NCBI GenBank assembly: GCA_041071465.1
Contig: CP163498.1
Coordinates: 4,668,001-4,732,000, forward strand
DNA: 64,000 nt
Source of the DNA: Pseudomonas putida
GTDB lineage: Bacteria; Pseudomonadota; Gammaproteobacteria; Pseudomonadales; Pseudomonadaceae
Reading direction: 5' to 3'
The notes under the pieces were generated by a model, which did no database searches, had not been told where the DNA came from, and saw only the letters and a list, made by a program, of their open reading frames with translations. Shown here one piece after another: positions 1 to 8,732 of the stretch. Position 1 is the first letter of the stretch. Every line of letters starts with the position of its first letter. Made by a program: the position numbers and the translations under genes.

Positions 1-886
1 TGCCACTTTGCTGGCCTTGCATGAGCAGGGCTCGTTTGCTGCTGCCGGGCGACAACTGGAGCGCCACCCCACGGTGCTGTCGAAACGCCTGAGCTCACTG
101 GAAACGCGGCTGGGCATTCGCCTGGTGGAGCGCAGCACGCGGCAGTTGCGCTTTACCGATGAGGGACAGCGGCTGGTAGCCAAGGTACGCGAGGCAAGCC
201 GGCTGATTGCCGAAGCGGAGCAGGAGGCTGCCGAAGGCGCTGCAACGGTGCGTGGGCGCCTGCGTCTGGCGTTACCGGCTGCCATGGGCAGGCGCTGGTT
301 AAGCGGGATGCTTGCCGACTTTGTGCTGGCCTACCCGCAAGTGACGGTGGAGACCGAGTACGCCGACCGTTTCGTTGACCTGATCGGCGAGGGCTTCGAC
401 GCCGCGATTCGCATTGGTGAGCTAGCGGACAATCGACTGGTGGCGAGGAAATTATGCGATCACGTACGCATCCTGTGCGCATCGCCTCAGTACCTCGCTC
501 GGCATGGGGTGCCTGCGGAGCCGGAACAATTGCCTGAGCATAATTGTTTAGGTTTCAGTGGTTTACGATCATTTCCTGAATGGCGCCTGAAGAGCGGCGC
601 GCATCAGGTAAACGTCAAGGTTACCGGTAGCCTGCGCAGCAATGACAACGAAGCGCTGCTGGAGGCAGCGCGCCGCGGTGTAGGAATTTTGGCGGGTGGC
701 GACTGGCTGATGGGCGAGGACCTGGCCAGCGGCAACCTAGTACGGGTGCTGCCGCAATGGCAATTGGACGTGGCGGCGGGCATCTACCTGGTGCGACCCA
801 CCGCACGCCTGAATACAGCGGCCCTGGGCGCCTTCAAGGCCTGGCTGGAGGACCGTTTCAAGGGCGGCGCCCCTTGGCGGCCCTGA
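1..886 (+). CDS. LysR-family transcriptional regulator, 5' end outside window
   Basis: The reading frame is already open at the left edge (first full codon at base 2), so the start codon lies a few codons upstream. About 295 residues are visible. The first 60 form a LysR winged helix-turn-helix (GSFAAAGRQL, then SKRLSSLETRLGIRLVERSTR), and the rest is a substrate-binding domain with the usual RLRLALPAAMG entry strand and a late GVGILAGGDWL segment. Family members bind DNA as tetramers and respond to small effectors, often controlling a neighbouring gene; the likely target lies left of the window. The only rightward neighbour is a convergent small secreted protein. The effector cannot be told. 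The family call is secure. Confidence 0.93.
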   Translation, partial: ATLLALHEQGSFAAAGRQLERHPTVLSKRLSSLETRLGIRLVERSTRQLRFTDEGQRLVAKVREASRLIAEAEQEAAEGAATVRGRLRLALPAAMGRRWLSGMLADFVLAYPQVTVETEYADRFVDLIGEGFDAAIRIGELADNRLVARKLCDHVRILCASPQYLARHGVPAEPEQLPEHNCLGFSGLRSFPEWRLKSGAHQVNVKVTGSLRSNDNEALLEAARRGVGILAGGDWLMGEDLASGNLVRVLPQWQLDVAAGIYLVRPTARLNTAALGAFKAWLEDRFKGGAPWRP

Positions 887-965
887 AACGGTCTTTGTAG
901 GCGCAGCATAAGGTTACGCCTACATGACTTTATGTTTAGTTAATAACTTATTGATAAATAAGTAA

Positions 966-1295
966 TTATCTTTTTGCTACAGCATGCTGAACACACTGCT
1001 CGTAGTAGGTCTGCTTGATCGCGGCAGGCTTGAGTCGCGAGCGGCTATTGTAGGTCTGCTCGGTAATGCCAAAGGCGGTCATGCGCATCCACGGCTTGGG
1101 GAATTTGCGTACCTGCAGCTTCTTGCGCGTGGCATACAGGGTTACCCCGGAAAGCTTGGCCTGCTGGGCCTCGGCGGCTATCTGCGCACCCCAGCCGCAG
1201 GTGTGGCGATCGTTCTGGCTCAGTGCGCGGGCCTGGGCGCTGAAAGCGAGCGTGGCCAGCAGGCAGCCGGCCATCGTTGCTAGAAGTACTCGCAT
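966..1295 (-). CDS. Small secreted protein of unknown function
   Basis: A 109-residue protein with a clear Sec signal peptide (MRVLLATMAG start, hydrophobic core to about residue 18, likely cleavage after SAQARA). The mature part of about 85 residues is basic (RKKLQVRKFPKPWMR) and has two cysteines (in HTCGWGAQ and YYEQCVQ) that could form a disulfide in the periplasm. I do not recognise a domain. It ends convergently with the LysR gene on its left; a DUF998 gene lies upstream on the same strand about 75 bases away, so co-transcription is possible. The signal peptide and the low-error frame make it likely to be real. Confidence 0.75.
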   Translation of the reverse strand: MRVLLATMAGCLLATLAFSAQARALSQNDRHTCGWGAQIAAEAQQAKLSGVTLYATRKKLQVRKFPKPWMRMTAFGITEQTYNSRSRLKPAAIKQTYYEQCVQHAVAKR

Positions 1296-1369
1296 GTTGC
1301 TGTCCTAAGCGTCTGAAAGGAAAAAGAGTTTGCCTTCACTTTCAGTGGCTGGGGGCCAGCAATTTGCCG

Positions 1370-2020
1370 TCAGAATATGGCCATGCGCAGCGGGCTGGCA
1401 GCAGGCTTGCGCAGGCTGATCCACGCCAGGCTGGCGACCCAGATCACCGACACACCATAGTTCAGGCGCTGATACAGGCCGAACAGCTGGCCGCTTTGGG
1501 CCGCCTGGCCCATCAGTATGACGGTGACGATCGCCAGCACTACACAGACCAGAGAAAACAGCGCAAATGCAGGCGAGCCAGCAATGCGGCTGCCCTGCCA
1601 TGCCCAGAGGGCGCTGGCAACGGTCAGGGAGAGGAACATCAGCAAGCCGGACAGGTTATGCAGTTGCTGGGCGGTGGATGGCTGTGTCGGTGCGCAACCC
1701 TGATCGCAAGGGAACCACCCGGTTCCCAGGCTGCCGATGCCATGCAGCAACACCAGGCCGGCACTCAGCAGCGCCAGCTTCGAGCCACGCCAGCGTCGGG
1801 CGAGGCCCCAGGCAAACAGGCCGAACAACCCGGCCAAGGGAAAATTGTTGAGCAGTGGCGACCAGCTGTGGGTTGGCGAGCCTGTCGCACCCAGCTGGCT
1901 CATGGCCTGTTGCAGGTGGTCGTAGCCGGGGTACGCCAGGGCGGTGAGCCATACCCCTGCCAACAGCCAGAGGGGTATCAGCAGGCCGCTGCCGAGCAAC
2001 AGGCGGTCGAGGGTTTTCAT
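1370..2020 (-). CDS. DUF998-family integral membrane protein
   Basis: A 216-residue protein from the start MKTLDRLLLG. This start is preferred because AAGGA lies about nine bases upstream; a longer frame continues upstream without family similarity. Six hydrophobic segments can be seen (about residues 7-28, 60-80, 85-105, 120-140, 150-170 and 180-198). The conserved-looking loop YPGYDHLQQAMSQLGATGSP after the first helix and the DQGC/STAQQLHNLSG loop are typical of DUF998 proteins, which have no established biochemical role. It sits between a small secreted protein gene and the aldarate regulator, which is divergent. The family call is good; the function is unknown. Confidence 0.8.
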   Translation of the reverse strand: MKTLDRLLLGSGLLIPLWLLAGVWLTALAYPGYDHLQQAMSQLGATGSPTHSWSPLLNNFPLAGLFGLFAWGLARRWRGSKLALLSAGLVLLHGIGSLGTGWFPCDQGCAPTQPSTAQQLHNLSGLLMFLSLTVASALWAWQGSRIAGSPAFALFSLVCVVLAIVTVILMGQAAQSGQLFGLYQRLNYGVSVIWVASLAWISLRKPAASPLRMAIF

Positions 2021-2162
2021 GCTGCGGTGTCCTTCCATGGATGAGTGAGCGTGAGGGCGCACAGTACAGGCTTGCGCGGGGCTTGAGCCAGTGCTTCTGT
2101 GGGTTTTTCCTGGGCTGGGGGCCTGCAAAGGTGAGCAATAAATACCGCACCGGGTGTATGTG

Positions 2163-2172
2163 ATCGTACAAC
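2163..2172 (+). promoter_or_regulatory. Putative aldarate-regulator operator half (ATCGTACAAC)
   Basis: The ten bases ATCGTACAAC lie about 48 bases before the FadR-type regulator gene and recur exactly at 8792-8801 upstream of kdgD, where they sit in a perfect inverted repeat. The copy here is less symmetrical. Sharing between the regulator's own promoter and the promoter of the pathway operon suggests the binding site of that regulator (autoregulation plus pathway control). This is inference from sequence sharing only. Confidence 0.5.
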
Positions 2173-2219
2173 CGCTTGCGCTATGATGAGCGCTGTCTTT
2201 CAAGGTGAAATACAGGGCA

Positions 2220-2969
2220 ATGACAGAGCAGCAGGTACAGGCAAGGACCCGGCGCAAGCCGCGCAGTCTGGCCCAGGAACTGGTCACAGTGCTGACCGAG
2301 CGCATTCGCAGTGGCCAGCTCAAGCGCGGCGACAAGCTGCCGACCGAATCGCAGATCATGGCCGAAGAGGGCGTCAGCCGCACCGTGGTGCGTGAGGCGA
2401 TCTCGCGGCTGCAGGCTGCCGGGCAGGTAGAGACCCGTCATGGCATCGGCACCTTCGTGCTGGATGCACCGGCAACCGGGGGCTTTCGCATCGACCCGGC
2501 CACTGTGGTCACCCTGCGCGAAGTGCTGGCGGTGCTGGAGTTGCGCATTGCCCTGGAGATCGAGTCCGCTGGGCTGGCGGCGCAGCGACGCAGTGATGAA
2601 GCGCTGGCTGGTATGCGGGCGGCGCTGGACGAACTCAACGAAGGGGCCGCCCATGCCACTGATGCGGTGTCGGCGGACTTCCAGTTCCACCTGCGCATCG
2701 CCCAGGCCAGCGGTAACCACTACTTCGCCGATATCATCAACCACCTGGGTACCAGTATCATTCCGCGCACCCGGCTGAATTCGGCGCGGCTGGCCCATGA
2801 TGATCAGGCGCATTACATGAGCCGGTTGATGCATGAGCACGAGGCGATCTATGAAGCGATTGCCCGGCAGGACAGCGAAGGGGCGAAGATGGCCATGCGT
2901 ATGCACCTGAGCAACAGCCGCGAGCGCTTGCGTCAGGCGCATGAGGCGGCTGAGGCACAAGGGGCCTGA
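2220..2969 (+). CDS. FadR-family (GntR/FCD) regulator of aldarate catabolism
   Basis: About 249 residues from ATG 2220; a GTG at 2205 would add five residues. Residues about 15-80 form a GntR winged helix (LPTESQIMAEEGVSRTVVREAISRLQAAGQVETRHGIGTFVL). The rest is an FCD ligand domain, whose helices carry the metal/ligand-binding Asp/His pattern (DFQFHLRIAQASGNHYF, then HEHEAIYEAIARQD). FadR-type regulators called GguR are known to control galactarate and glucarate genes in Proteobacteria. The gene faces the KGSADH-garD-transporter-kdgD operon and shares an upstream motif with kdgD, which supports the same role here, probably as a repressor released by a sugar acid or pathway intermediate. The family is certain; the regulatory target is inferred. 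Confidence 0.88.
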   Translation: MTEQQVQARTRRKPRSLAQELVTVLTERIRSGQLKRGDKLPTESQIMAEEGVSRTVVREAISRLQAAGQVETRHGIGTFVLDAPATGGFRIDPATVVTLREVLAVLELRIALEIESAGLAAQRRSDEALAGMRAALDELNEGAAHATDAVSADFQFHLRIAQASGNHYFADIINHLGTSIIPRTRLNSARLAHDDQAHYMSRLMHEHEAIYEAIARQDSEGAKMAMRMHLSNSRERLRQAHEAAEAQGA

Positions 2970-2993
2970 GCCATTTGTCGCCGGTACAGCCAA

Positions 2994-3027
2994 AAGAAAG
3001 CCCCGCCATGTGCGGGGCTTTCTTGTT
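2994..3027. terminator. Bidirectional rho-independent terminator
   Basis: A perfect 13-base stem (AAGAAAGCCCCGC / GCGGGGCTTTCTT) with a five-base loop lies between the convergent regulator gene and the aldehyde dehydrogenase gene. The A and T tracts that form the stem base allow termination on both strands. Confidence 0.88.
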
Positions 3028-3039
3028 TCAGGCAACCCG

Positions 3040-4629
3040 TCAGATCACCTCCTCGCTCCATTGCCCGTTCACCAGCCGACGCAGCCCCAGCGGGTTGCCA
3101 TCGCGCAGTGCTTCGGGCAGCAACGCCTGCGGATAGTTCTGGTAGCACACTGGGCGCAGGAAGCGGTCGATGGCCAAGGTGCCGACCGAGGTGCCACGCG
3201 CATCCGAGGTCGCAGGGTAAGGCCCGCCGTGAACCATGGCATCACACACTTCGACACCGGTCGGGTAGCCATTGATCAGGATCCGCCCGACTTTCTCCTC
3301 AAGCAGTGGCACCAACCAGGCGTAGGCCTCGAAATCTTCCGCTTCGCCGATCAGGGTAGCGGTCAACTGGCCACGCAGGCCGAGCAGGGCGGCGCGCAGT
3401 TGTTCGTCGTCCTGCACTGCTACGGCCACGGTGGTGGGGCCGAACACTTCTTCCTGCAGCAGCGGGTCAGACTGGACCAGCAGGCCTGCATCGGCCTTGA
3501 ACAGCTGGGCGCGGGCCTGGCTGCCTTCCTGCTTCTGGCCGGCCAGGTGCTGGATTCCACTATGGGCATGCAGGTGCTCCAGGCCGCCAACGTAGCTGCG
3601 CAGGCCTCCCGCGTTGAGCATGGTTTGCCCGGCCTGTTGGTCCAGATGCTGGCCAAGGTCGGCCAGTAACTGGTTGTACTGCGGCGACTGCAGCCCGATC
3701 ACCAGGCCCGGGTTGGTGCAGAACTGCCCGGCACCCATGCACACAGAGCCGGCCAGTTCGCGAGCAATGGCCTCGCCACGCTTGGCCAGGGCGCCCGGCA
3801 GGATGATGACCGGGTTGATGCTGGACATCTCGGCGAACACCGGGATTGGCTGCGGGCGCTCGGCGGCCATGCGGCACAGAGCGTCACCGCCTTTCAGCGA
3901 GCCGGTGAAGCCAACGGCCTGGATGGCTGGGTGCTTGACCAGCCACTCGCCCACGCCGCCTCCGAATACCATGTTGAACACGCCTTTGGGCATGCCGGTA
4001 CGTTCGGCGGCGCGCACGATGGCGCAAGCAACCAGGTCGGCGGTGGCCATGTGGCCGCTGTGAGCCTTGAACACCACCGGGCAGCCGGCGGCCAGGGCTG
4101 CGGCGGTATCACCGCCAGCGGTGGAGAAGGCCAGCGGGAAGTTGCTGGCGCCAAACACAGCGACCGGGCCGACACCGATGCGCATCTGGCGCAGGTCTAC
4201 GCGTGGCAGGGGTTGGCGTGCGGGCAGTGCCAGGTCGATGCGCGCGCCGAGGAAGTCGCCGCGACGCAGTACCTGGGCGAACAGGCGCATCTGCCCACTG
4301 GTGCGGCCGCGCTCGCCCTGGATACGGGCGGCGGGCAGGGCTGTTTCGCGGCAGACGATGGCGACGAAGGCATCGTCCAGTTCGTCCAGTTCGTCCAGTT
4401 CGGCGGCGATGGCGTCGAGAAACTCGGCACGACGTGCCGGGGCCAGTTGGCGGAATTCGGCGAAGGCGGCGGCGGCGGCGCTGGCGGCCTGGTCCACTTC
4501 GGCCTCGGTAGCTTGGGCGAAGCTGAAGGGCAGGGCTTCGCCAGTGCTGGCGTCCAGGCTCTGCAGGCGCTGAGAACCAGCGGCACTGCGCTGACCGGCG
4601 ATGAAGTTGTGGCCGAGGATTTCAGGCAT
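3040..4629 (-). CDS. Alpha-ketoglutarate semialdehyde dehydrogenase (2,5-dioxovalerate dehydrogenase)
   Basis: A 529-residue ALDH-superfamily enzyme that oxidises 2,5-dioxovalerate to 2-oxoglutarate with NAD(P)+, the last step of galactarate/glucarate breakdown. Visible motifs are the dinucleotide-binding GASNFPLAFSTAGGDTAA, the general-base region FAEMSSINP, and the catalytic cysteine in GAGQFCTNPG (about Cys304). The length and the long C-terminal arm match the KGSADH class. The start is MPEILGHNF with AGGAG upstream; a longer frame to 4710 would run through the palindrome at 4678-4707 and is rejected. It is the last gene of the kdgD operon. A triplicated 9-base unit at 4374-4400 gives a short Asp-Glu-Leu run near residue 80. 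The assignment is strong from motifs plus operon. Confidence 0.92.
   Translation of the reverse strand: MPEILGHNFIAGQRSAAGSQRLQSLDASTGEALPFSFAQATEAEVDQAASAAAAAFAEFRQLAPARRAEFLDAIAAELDELDELDDAFVAIVCRETALPAARIQGERGRTSGQMRLFAQVLRRGDFLGARIDLALPARQPLPRVDLRQMRIGVGPVAVFGASNFPLAFSTAGGDTAAALAAGCPVVFKAHSGHMATADLVACAIVRAAERTGMPKGVFNMVFGGGVGEWLVKHPAIQAVGFTGSLKGGDALCRMAAERPQPIPVFAEMSSINPVIILPGALAKRGEAIARELAGSVCMGAGQFCTNPGLVIGLQSPQYNQLLADLGQHLDQQAGQTMLNAGGLRSYVGGLEHLHAHSGIQHLAGQKQEGSQARAQLFKADAGLLVQSDPLLQEEVFGPTTVAVAVQDDEQLRAALLGLRGQLTATLIGEAEDFEAYAWLVPLLEEKVGRILINGYPTGVEVCDAMVHGGPYPATSDARGTSVGTLAIDRFLRPVCYQNYPQALLPEALRDGNPLGLRRLVNGQWSEEVI
4374..4400. repeat. Three tandem copies of a 9-base unit inside the KGSADH gene
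   Basis: The unit CGTCCAGTT is repeated three times without mismatch. On the coding strand it gives a repeated Glu-Leu-Asp tripeptide (AELDELDELDDAF). Copy-number change by slippage would stay in frame, adding or removing three residues in a surface helix. Confidence 0.85.
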
Positions 4630-4677
4630 GGGGTGCTCCTGTAGGTTGAAAGAAAATCTGGCGGGTTGTCGCATGAC

Positions 4678-4707
4678 CTGTGGGAGCGGGCATGCCCGCT
4701 CCCACAG
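4678..4707. repeat. 30-base perfect palindrome (REP-like) inside the aldarate operon
   Basis: The arms CTGTGGGAGCGGGCA and TGCCCGCTCCCACAG form a perfect 15-base-pair hairpin between the garD stop (4721) and the KGSADH start (4629). Palindromes of this kind are frequent REP elements in P. putida. In this position it could stabilise upstream mRNA or reduce read-through into the last gene. No T-run follows, so it is not a classical terminator. Confidence 0.85.
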
Positions 4708-4720
4708 CATGCCCTCGGCA

Positions 4721-6273
4721 TCAGGTAATCGGTGCCGGGTTGAACAGGGTGATGTCGTTGTGTAGCCGGTGCTGCTCGGCCCAGGTCTGCTTGCGGCCGC
4801 TGGCCACGTCCAGGTAGTAATGGAACAGTTCCCAGCCCAGCTCTTCGATGGTCGAACGGCCTGTGGCGATGCGCCCGGCGTCGATATCGATCAGGTCGGG
4901 CCAACGCTGGGCCAGTTCGGTGCGCGTGCACACCTTGACCACGGGTGCCATGGCCAGCCCGTAAGGGGTGCCTCGGCCTGTGGTGAACACATGCAGGTTC
5001 ATGCCGGCGGCCAGTTGCAAAGTGCCGCAGACGAAGTCGCTGGCCGGGGTGGCGCAGAAGATCAGGCCCTTGCGCGTTACCCGCTCGCCTGGGCCAAGCA
5101 CGCCCTGGATAGCGCCGCTGCCCGACTTGACGATCGACCCAGGGATTTCTCGACGATATTGGACAGGCCACCTTTCTTGTTGCCCGGCGTCGTGTTGGCA
5201 CTGCGGTCGGCGGCCCCTTGCTGCAGGTAGCGGTCGTACCAGTCCATTTCGCGCACCAGGGCATCGGCAACGTCCTGGTTTTGCGCGCGCGAGGTCAGCA
5301 TGTAGATGGCGTCTCGTACCTCGGTCACTTCCGAGAACAGCACCGTAGCACCGGCACGTACCAGCAAGTCTGCGGCGTAGCCCAGCGCAGGGTTGGCGGT
5401 GATGCCCGAGAAGGCATCGCTGCCACCGCACTGCATGCCGAGGATCAACTCGCTGGCCGGTACGGTTTCGCGGCGGCGCTGGTCGAGCTTCTTGAGGCGG
5501 GTTTCGGCCAGCTCCATGATTTGCTCGATCATTTCCACAAAGCCCAGGCTGGCGTCCTGCAGGCGGTACAACCATGGCTCGCTGAGGTCTACCGACGGGT
5601 CGTTGTCGTGCATCACCTGGCCGGCCTGCAGCTTTTCGCAGCCGAGGCTGATGACCAATGCCTCGCCACCCAGGTTGGGGTTGCGGGCCAGGTTGCGCAC
5701 GGTGCGGATCGGGATGTAGGCGTCGCGAGCGTTGATGGCCACGCCGCAGCCGTAGCTGTGGGTGATGGCTACCACGTCATCGACGTTGGGGTACTTGGGC
5801 AGCAGTTCGCTGCGAATGCGCTTGACCGCATGCTCCAGCACGCCGGTCACACACTGCACGGTGGTGGTGATGCCGAGGATGTTGCGGGTGCCAACGGTGC
5901 CGTCGGCATTGCGGTAGCCTTCGAACGTGAAGCCTTCGAGTGGCGGCAGCGGTTGTGGGACGGCGTCACAGCGCGGCAAGCTGTCCAGTTCCGGGGCGGC
6001 CGGCATGGCCAGTTGGCTTTCCTGCACCCAACTGCCCTGGCGTAGGTCTTCCAGCGCGTAGCCGATGATTTGCCCGTAGCGGCGCACGGGCTCGCCTTTG
6101 GCGATGGCCTTGGTTGCGACCTTGTGGCTTTGTGGCACGCCTTCGACCAAGGTCAGGCCGTCGGCGAAGTGGGCGCCTTCGCCCAGGCCGCCGTCGTTGA
6201 CCACCACCACGACGTTATCGTCGTCGTGCAGGCGGACGTAGCGCGGCGAGTCGGAATGTTCGATCAACTGCAT
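4721..6273 (-). pseudogene. garD: Galactarate dehydratase, broken by a single-base frameshift
   Basis: The first frame (from 6273) and a second frame ending at 4721 together give the whole protein, 517 residues after adding one base near 5138. The enzyme dehydrates galactarate (meso-galactarate) to 5-dehydro-4-deoxyglucarate and belongs to the UxaA/GarD family. The N-terminal SAF domain covers about residues 1-90 ([29 protein letters not shown]). The body follows with [44 protein letters not shown] and, after the shift, the C-terminal [12 protein letters not shown]. At the break, KSLG should continue as SIVKSG; the shift converts it to RSSSR. The bases suggest GGGC reduced to GGG. Either a real mutation or an assembly error; without the C-terminal third the enzyme would be dead. 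It lies in the operon between the transporter and KGSADH. Confidence 0.9.
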
Positions 6274-6351
6274 GTTTGGGCCCTACTTGTCAGGTTCTCA
6301 GGCTTTTTGTACATCTGCCCGCACCGGTTGCCCCGGGGCGGGCGTGTTCAC

Positions 6352-7716
6352 TCAGTGGCGCGAGCTGGCCAGTTCGCCATTGGCGGCAGGCTCAGCCTGT
6401 GGCTTTGGGGCGTCGTCGCGCAGTTCGATACGCTTGATCGGGCCGACGATCACCAGGTAGCTGAACACCGCCACCAGCGCGTTGGCGCCCACGTACACCA
6501 GCGCCCATTTGAACGAGCCGGTGGCGCTGATGATGTAGCCGATCACGATAGGGGTGGTGATCGAGGCGATGTTGCCGAAGGTGTTGAACAGGCCACCGGA
6601 CAGCCCGGCGATCTGTTTCGGCGAGGTGTCTGCCACCACCGCCCAACCCAGCGCGCCAATGCCTTTGCCGAAGAACGCCAGGGTCATGAAGCCAACCACC
6701 ATCCACTCGGCATCGACGTAGTTGCAGAACACCATGGTGGTCGACAGCAGCAGGCCGCACACGATCGGCAGTTTGCGCGAGAAGGTCAGCGAGTTGCCAC
6801 GGCGCAGCAGCCAGTCGGAGATCACGCCACCCAGCACGCCCCCAATGAAACCGCAGACCGCCGGCAGCGAGGCGATGAAGCCGGCCTTGAGAATGGTCAT
6901 GCCACGTTCCTGCACCAGGTACACGGGGAACCAGGTAAGGAAGAAGTAGGTGATGGCGTTGATGCAATACTGGCCCAGGTACACGCCCAGCAGCATGCGG
7001 CTGGTCAGCAGTTGCTTGATGTAGCCCCATTTCGGGCCGTCGTTGCCGCGCTTCTGGTCCATGTCCACCAGGCCGCCGTTATGCTCGATGTGTTCGAGCT
7101 CGCTTTGGCTGATGCGTGGGTGTTGGCGCGGGTTGTGGATGGTTTTCAGCCACACCATGGAGAACACGATGCCCAGTGCACCCATGACGACAAACACGTG
7201 CTCCCAGCCGAAGCTGAACACGATCCAGCCCATTATCGGGGCGAACAGCGCCGTGGCGAAGTACTGCGCCGAGTTGAAGATGGCTGAGGCAGTGCCGCGC
7301 TCCTGAGTCGGAAACCAGGCGGCGACGATGCGTGCGTTGCCCGGGAACGACGGGGCTTCGGCGAAGCCAACCAGAAAGCGCAAGGTGAAGAGGGTGACAA
7401 CCGCCCAGGCAACCGGCAGGCCACCGACAAAACCCTGCAACAGGGTGAACAGCGACCAGGTGAAGATGCTGAAGGCGTAGACGTTCTTGGAACCGAAGCG
7501 ATCGAGCAGCCAGCCACCAGGAATCTGGCCAGCCACGTAAGCCCATCCGAAGGCGGAGAAGATATAACCGAGGGTTACGGCGTCAATGCCGAGGTCTTTC
7601 TGCAGGCTGGAGCCTGCGATGGCGATGGTAGCGCGGTCGGCATAGTTGATCGTGGTCACCAGAAAAAGCATGAACAGGATCAGGTAGCGCACATGCGTCT
7701 TTTTAGTCGCTTGCAT
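6352..7716 (-). CDS. gudP: MFS aldarate (galactarate/glucarate) transporter, ACS family
   Basis: A 454-residue major facilitator with twelve predicted helices. The N-terminus MQATKKTHVRYLILFMLFLVTTINYADRATI and the DGKG-like loop GWLLDRFGSKNVYAF are characteristic of the anion:cation symporter family that includes GudP/GarP and hexuronate transporters. RFLVGFAEAPSFPGNARIVAAWFP in helix 4 is the family signature for organic-acid substrates. It would import galactarate and/or D-glucarate with protons across the inner membrane. It is the second gene of the kdgD operon, about 105 bases after kdgD and about 80 before garD. The symbol is given by analogy; the exact specificity is not visible in the sequence. 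Confidence 0.87.
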   Translation of the reverse strand: MQATKKTHVRYLILFMLFLVTTINYADRATIAIAGSSLQKDLGIDAVTLGYIFSAFGWAYVAGQIPGGWLLDRFGSKNVYAFSIFTWSLFTLLQGFVGGLPVAWAVVTLFTLRFLVGFAEAPSFPGNARIVAAWFPTQERGTASAIFNSAQYFATALFAPIMGWIVFSFGWEHVFVVMGALGIVFSMVWLKTIHNPRQHPRISQSELEHIEHNGGLVDMDQKRGNDGPKWGYIKQLLTSRMLLGVYLGQYCINAITYFFLTWFPVYLVQERGMTILKAGFIASLPAVCGFIGGVLGGVISDWLLRRGNSLTFSRKLPIVCGLLLSTTMVFCNYVDAEWMVVGFMTLAFFGKGIGALGWAVVADTSPKQIAGLSGGLFNTFGNIASITTPIVIGYIISATGSFKWALVYVGANALVAVFSYLVIVGPIKRIELRDDAPKPQAEPAANGELASSRH

Positions 7717-7820
7717 GCTGGCAATACTCCCACTAGTTATTTTTGTGCGGGCTCACGAATTGTAACCGGAGTGGGGCTGGCCCACTCCGGGCGCGGCATC
7801 TGGCAGGCCGCGGGCAGGGC

Positions 7821-8732
7821 TTACTGCGGGCCCATCTTGTCCATCAGCGCGGCGAGCATCTCGTACTCTTCTGCGGTGAGGTCGGTCAGCGGGGTGCGCA
7901 CGGGGCCTGCGTCGTAACCGGCAATTTTGGCGCCGGCCTTGACGATGCTCACGGCGTAGCCGGCTTTGCGGTTGCGAATGTCCAGGTACGGCAGGAAGAA
8001 ATCGTCGATCAGCTTGGCCACGGCAGCGTGGTCGTCACGGGCGATGGCACTGTAGAAGTCCATGGCGGTCTTCGGCACGAAGTTGAACACCGCGGAGGAG
8101 TACACCGGCACGCCCAGGGCCTTGTAGGCAGCAGCATACACTTCGGCGGTCGGCAGGCCACCCAGGTAGCTGAAACGTTCGCCCAGGCGGCGACGGATCG
8201 ACACCATCAGCTCGATATCACCCAGGCCATCCTTGTAGCCGATCAGGTTCGGGCAGCGCTCGGCCAGTTTTTCCAGCAGGTCGGCGTTCAGGCGGCAGAC
8301 GTTGCGGTTGTACACCACCACGCCGATGTTCACCGATTTGCACACCGCTTCGACGTGTGCGGCGACGCCGTCCTGGCTGGCTTCGGTCAGGTAATGCGGC
8401 AGCAGCAACAGGCCCTTGGCACCCAGGCGCTCGGCTTCTTGTGCGTATTCGATGGCCTGACGGGTGGACCCACCAACACCCGCGAGGATAGGAACCGAGG
8501 TGGCGCAGGTATCGACGGCGGTCTTGATCACCTGGCTGTACTCGCTGGCGGCCAAGGAGAAGAACTCACCGGTGCCGCCAGCGGCGAACAGGGCGCTGGC
8601 GCCATACGGGGCCAGCCACTCCAGGCGCTTGATGTAGCCAGCCGGGTTGAAGTCGCCCTGGGCGTTGAAGTCGGTGACCGGGAAAGACAGCAGGCCGTGG
8701 GAGAGGATGGATTTAAGTTCTTGTGGATTCAT
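7821..8732 (-). CDS. kdgD: 5-dehydro-4-deoxyglucarate dehydratase
   Basis: A 303-residue member of the DHDPS/NAL TIM-barrel family. It converts 5-dehydro-4-deoxy-D-glucarate to 2,5-dioxovalerate with loss of water and CO2, feeding the KGSADH at the operon end. The Schiff-base lysine is in [11 protein letters not shown] (Lys167), the catalytic tyrosine in VVYNRNVCR (Tyr141), and the carboxylate-binding loop in [11 protein letters not shown]. The start [10 protein letters not shown] gives the family's usual 303 residues; MPTTMNPQ is an upstream alternative. It is the first gene of the operon, and the inverted repeat at 8786-8804 lies about 55 bases upstream. Combination with garD makes this identification firm. 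Confidence 0.94.
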   Translation of the reverse strand: MNPQELKSILSHGLLSFPVTDFNAQGDFNPAGYIKRLEWLAPYGASALFAAGGTGEFFSLAASEYSQVIKTAVDTCATSVPILAGVGGSTRQAIEYAQEAERLGAKGLLLLPHYLTEASQDGVAAHVEAVCKSVNIGVVVYNRNVCRLNADLLEKLAERCPNLIGYKDGLGDIELMVSIRRRLGERFSYLGGLPTAEVYAAAYKALGVPVYSSAVFNFVPKTAMDFYSAIARDDHAAVAKLIDDFFLPYLDIRNRKAGYAVSIVKAGAKIAGYDAGPVRTPLTDLTAEEYEMLAALMDKMGPQ

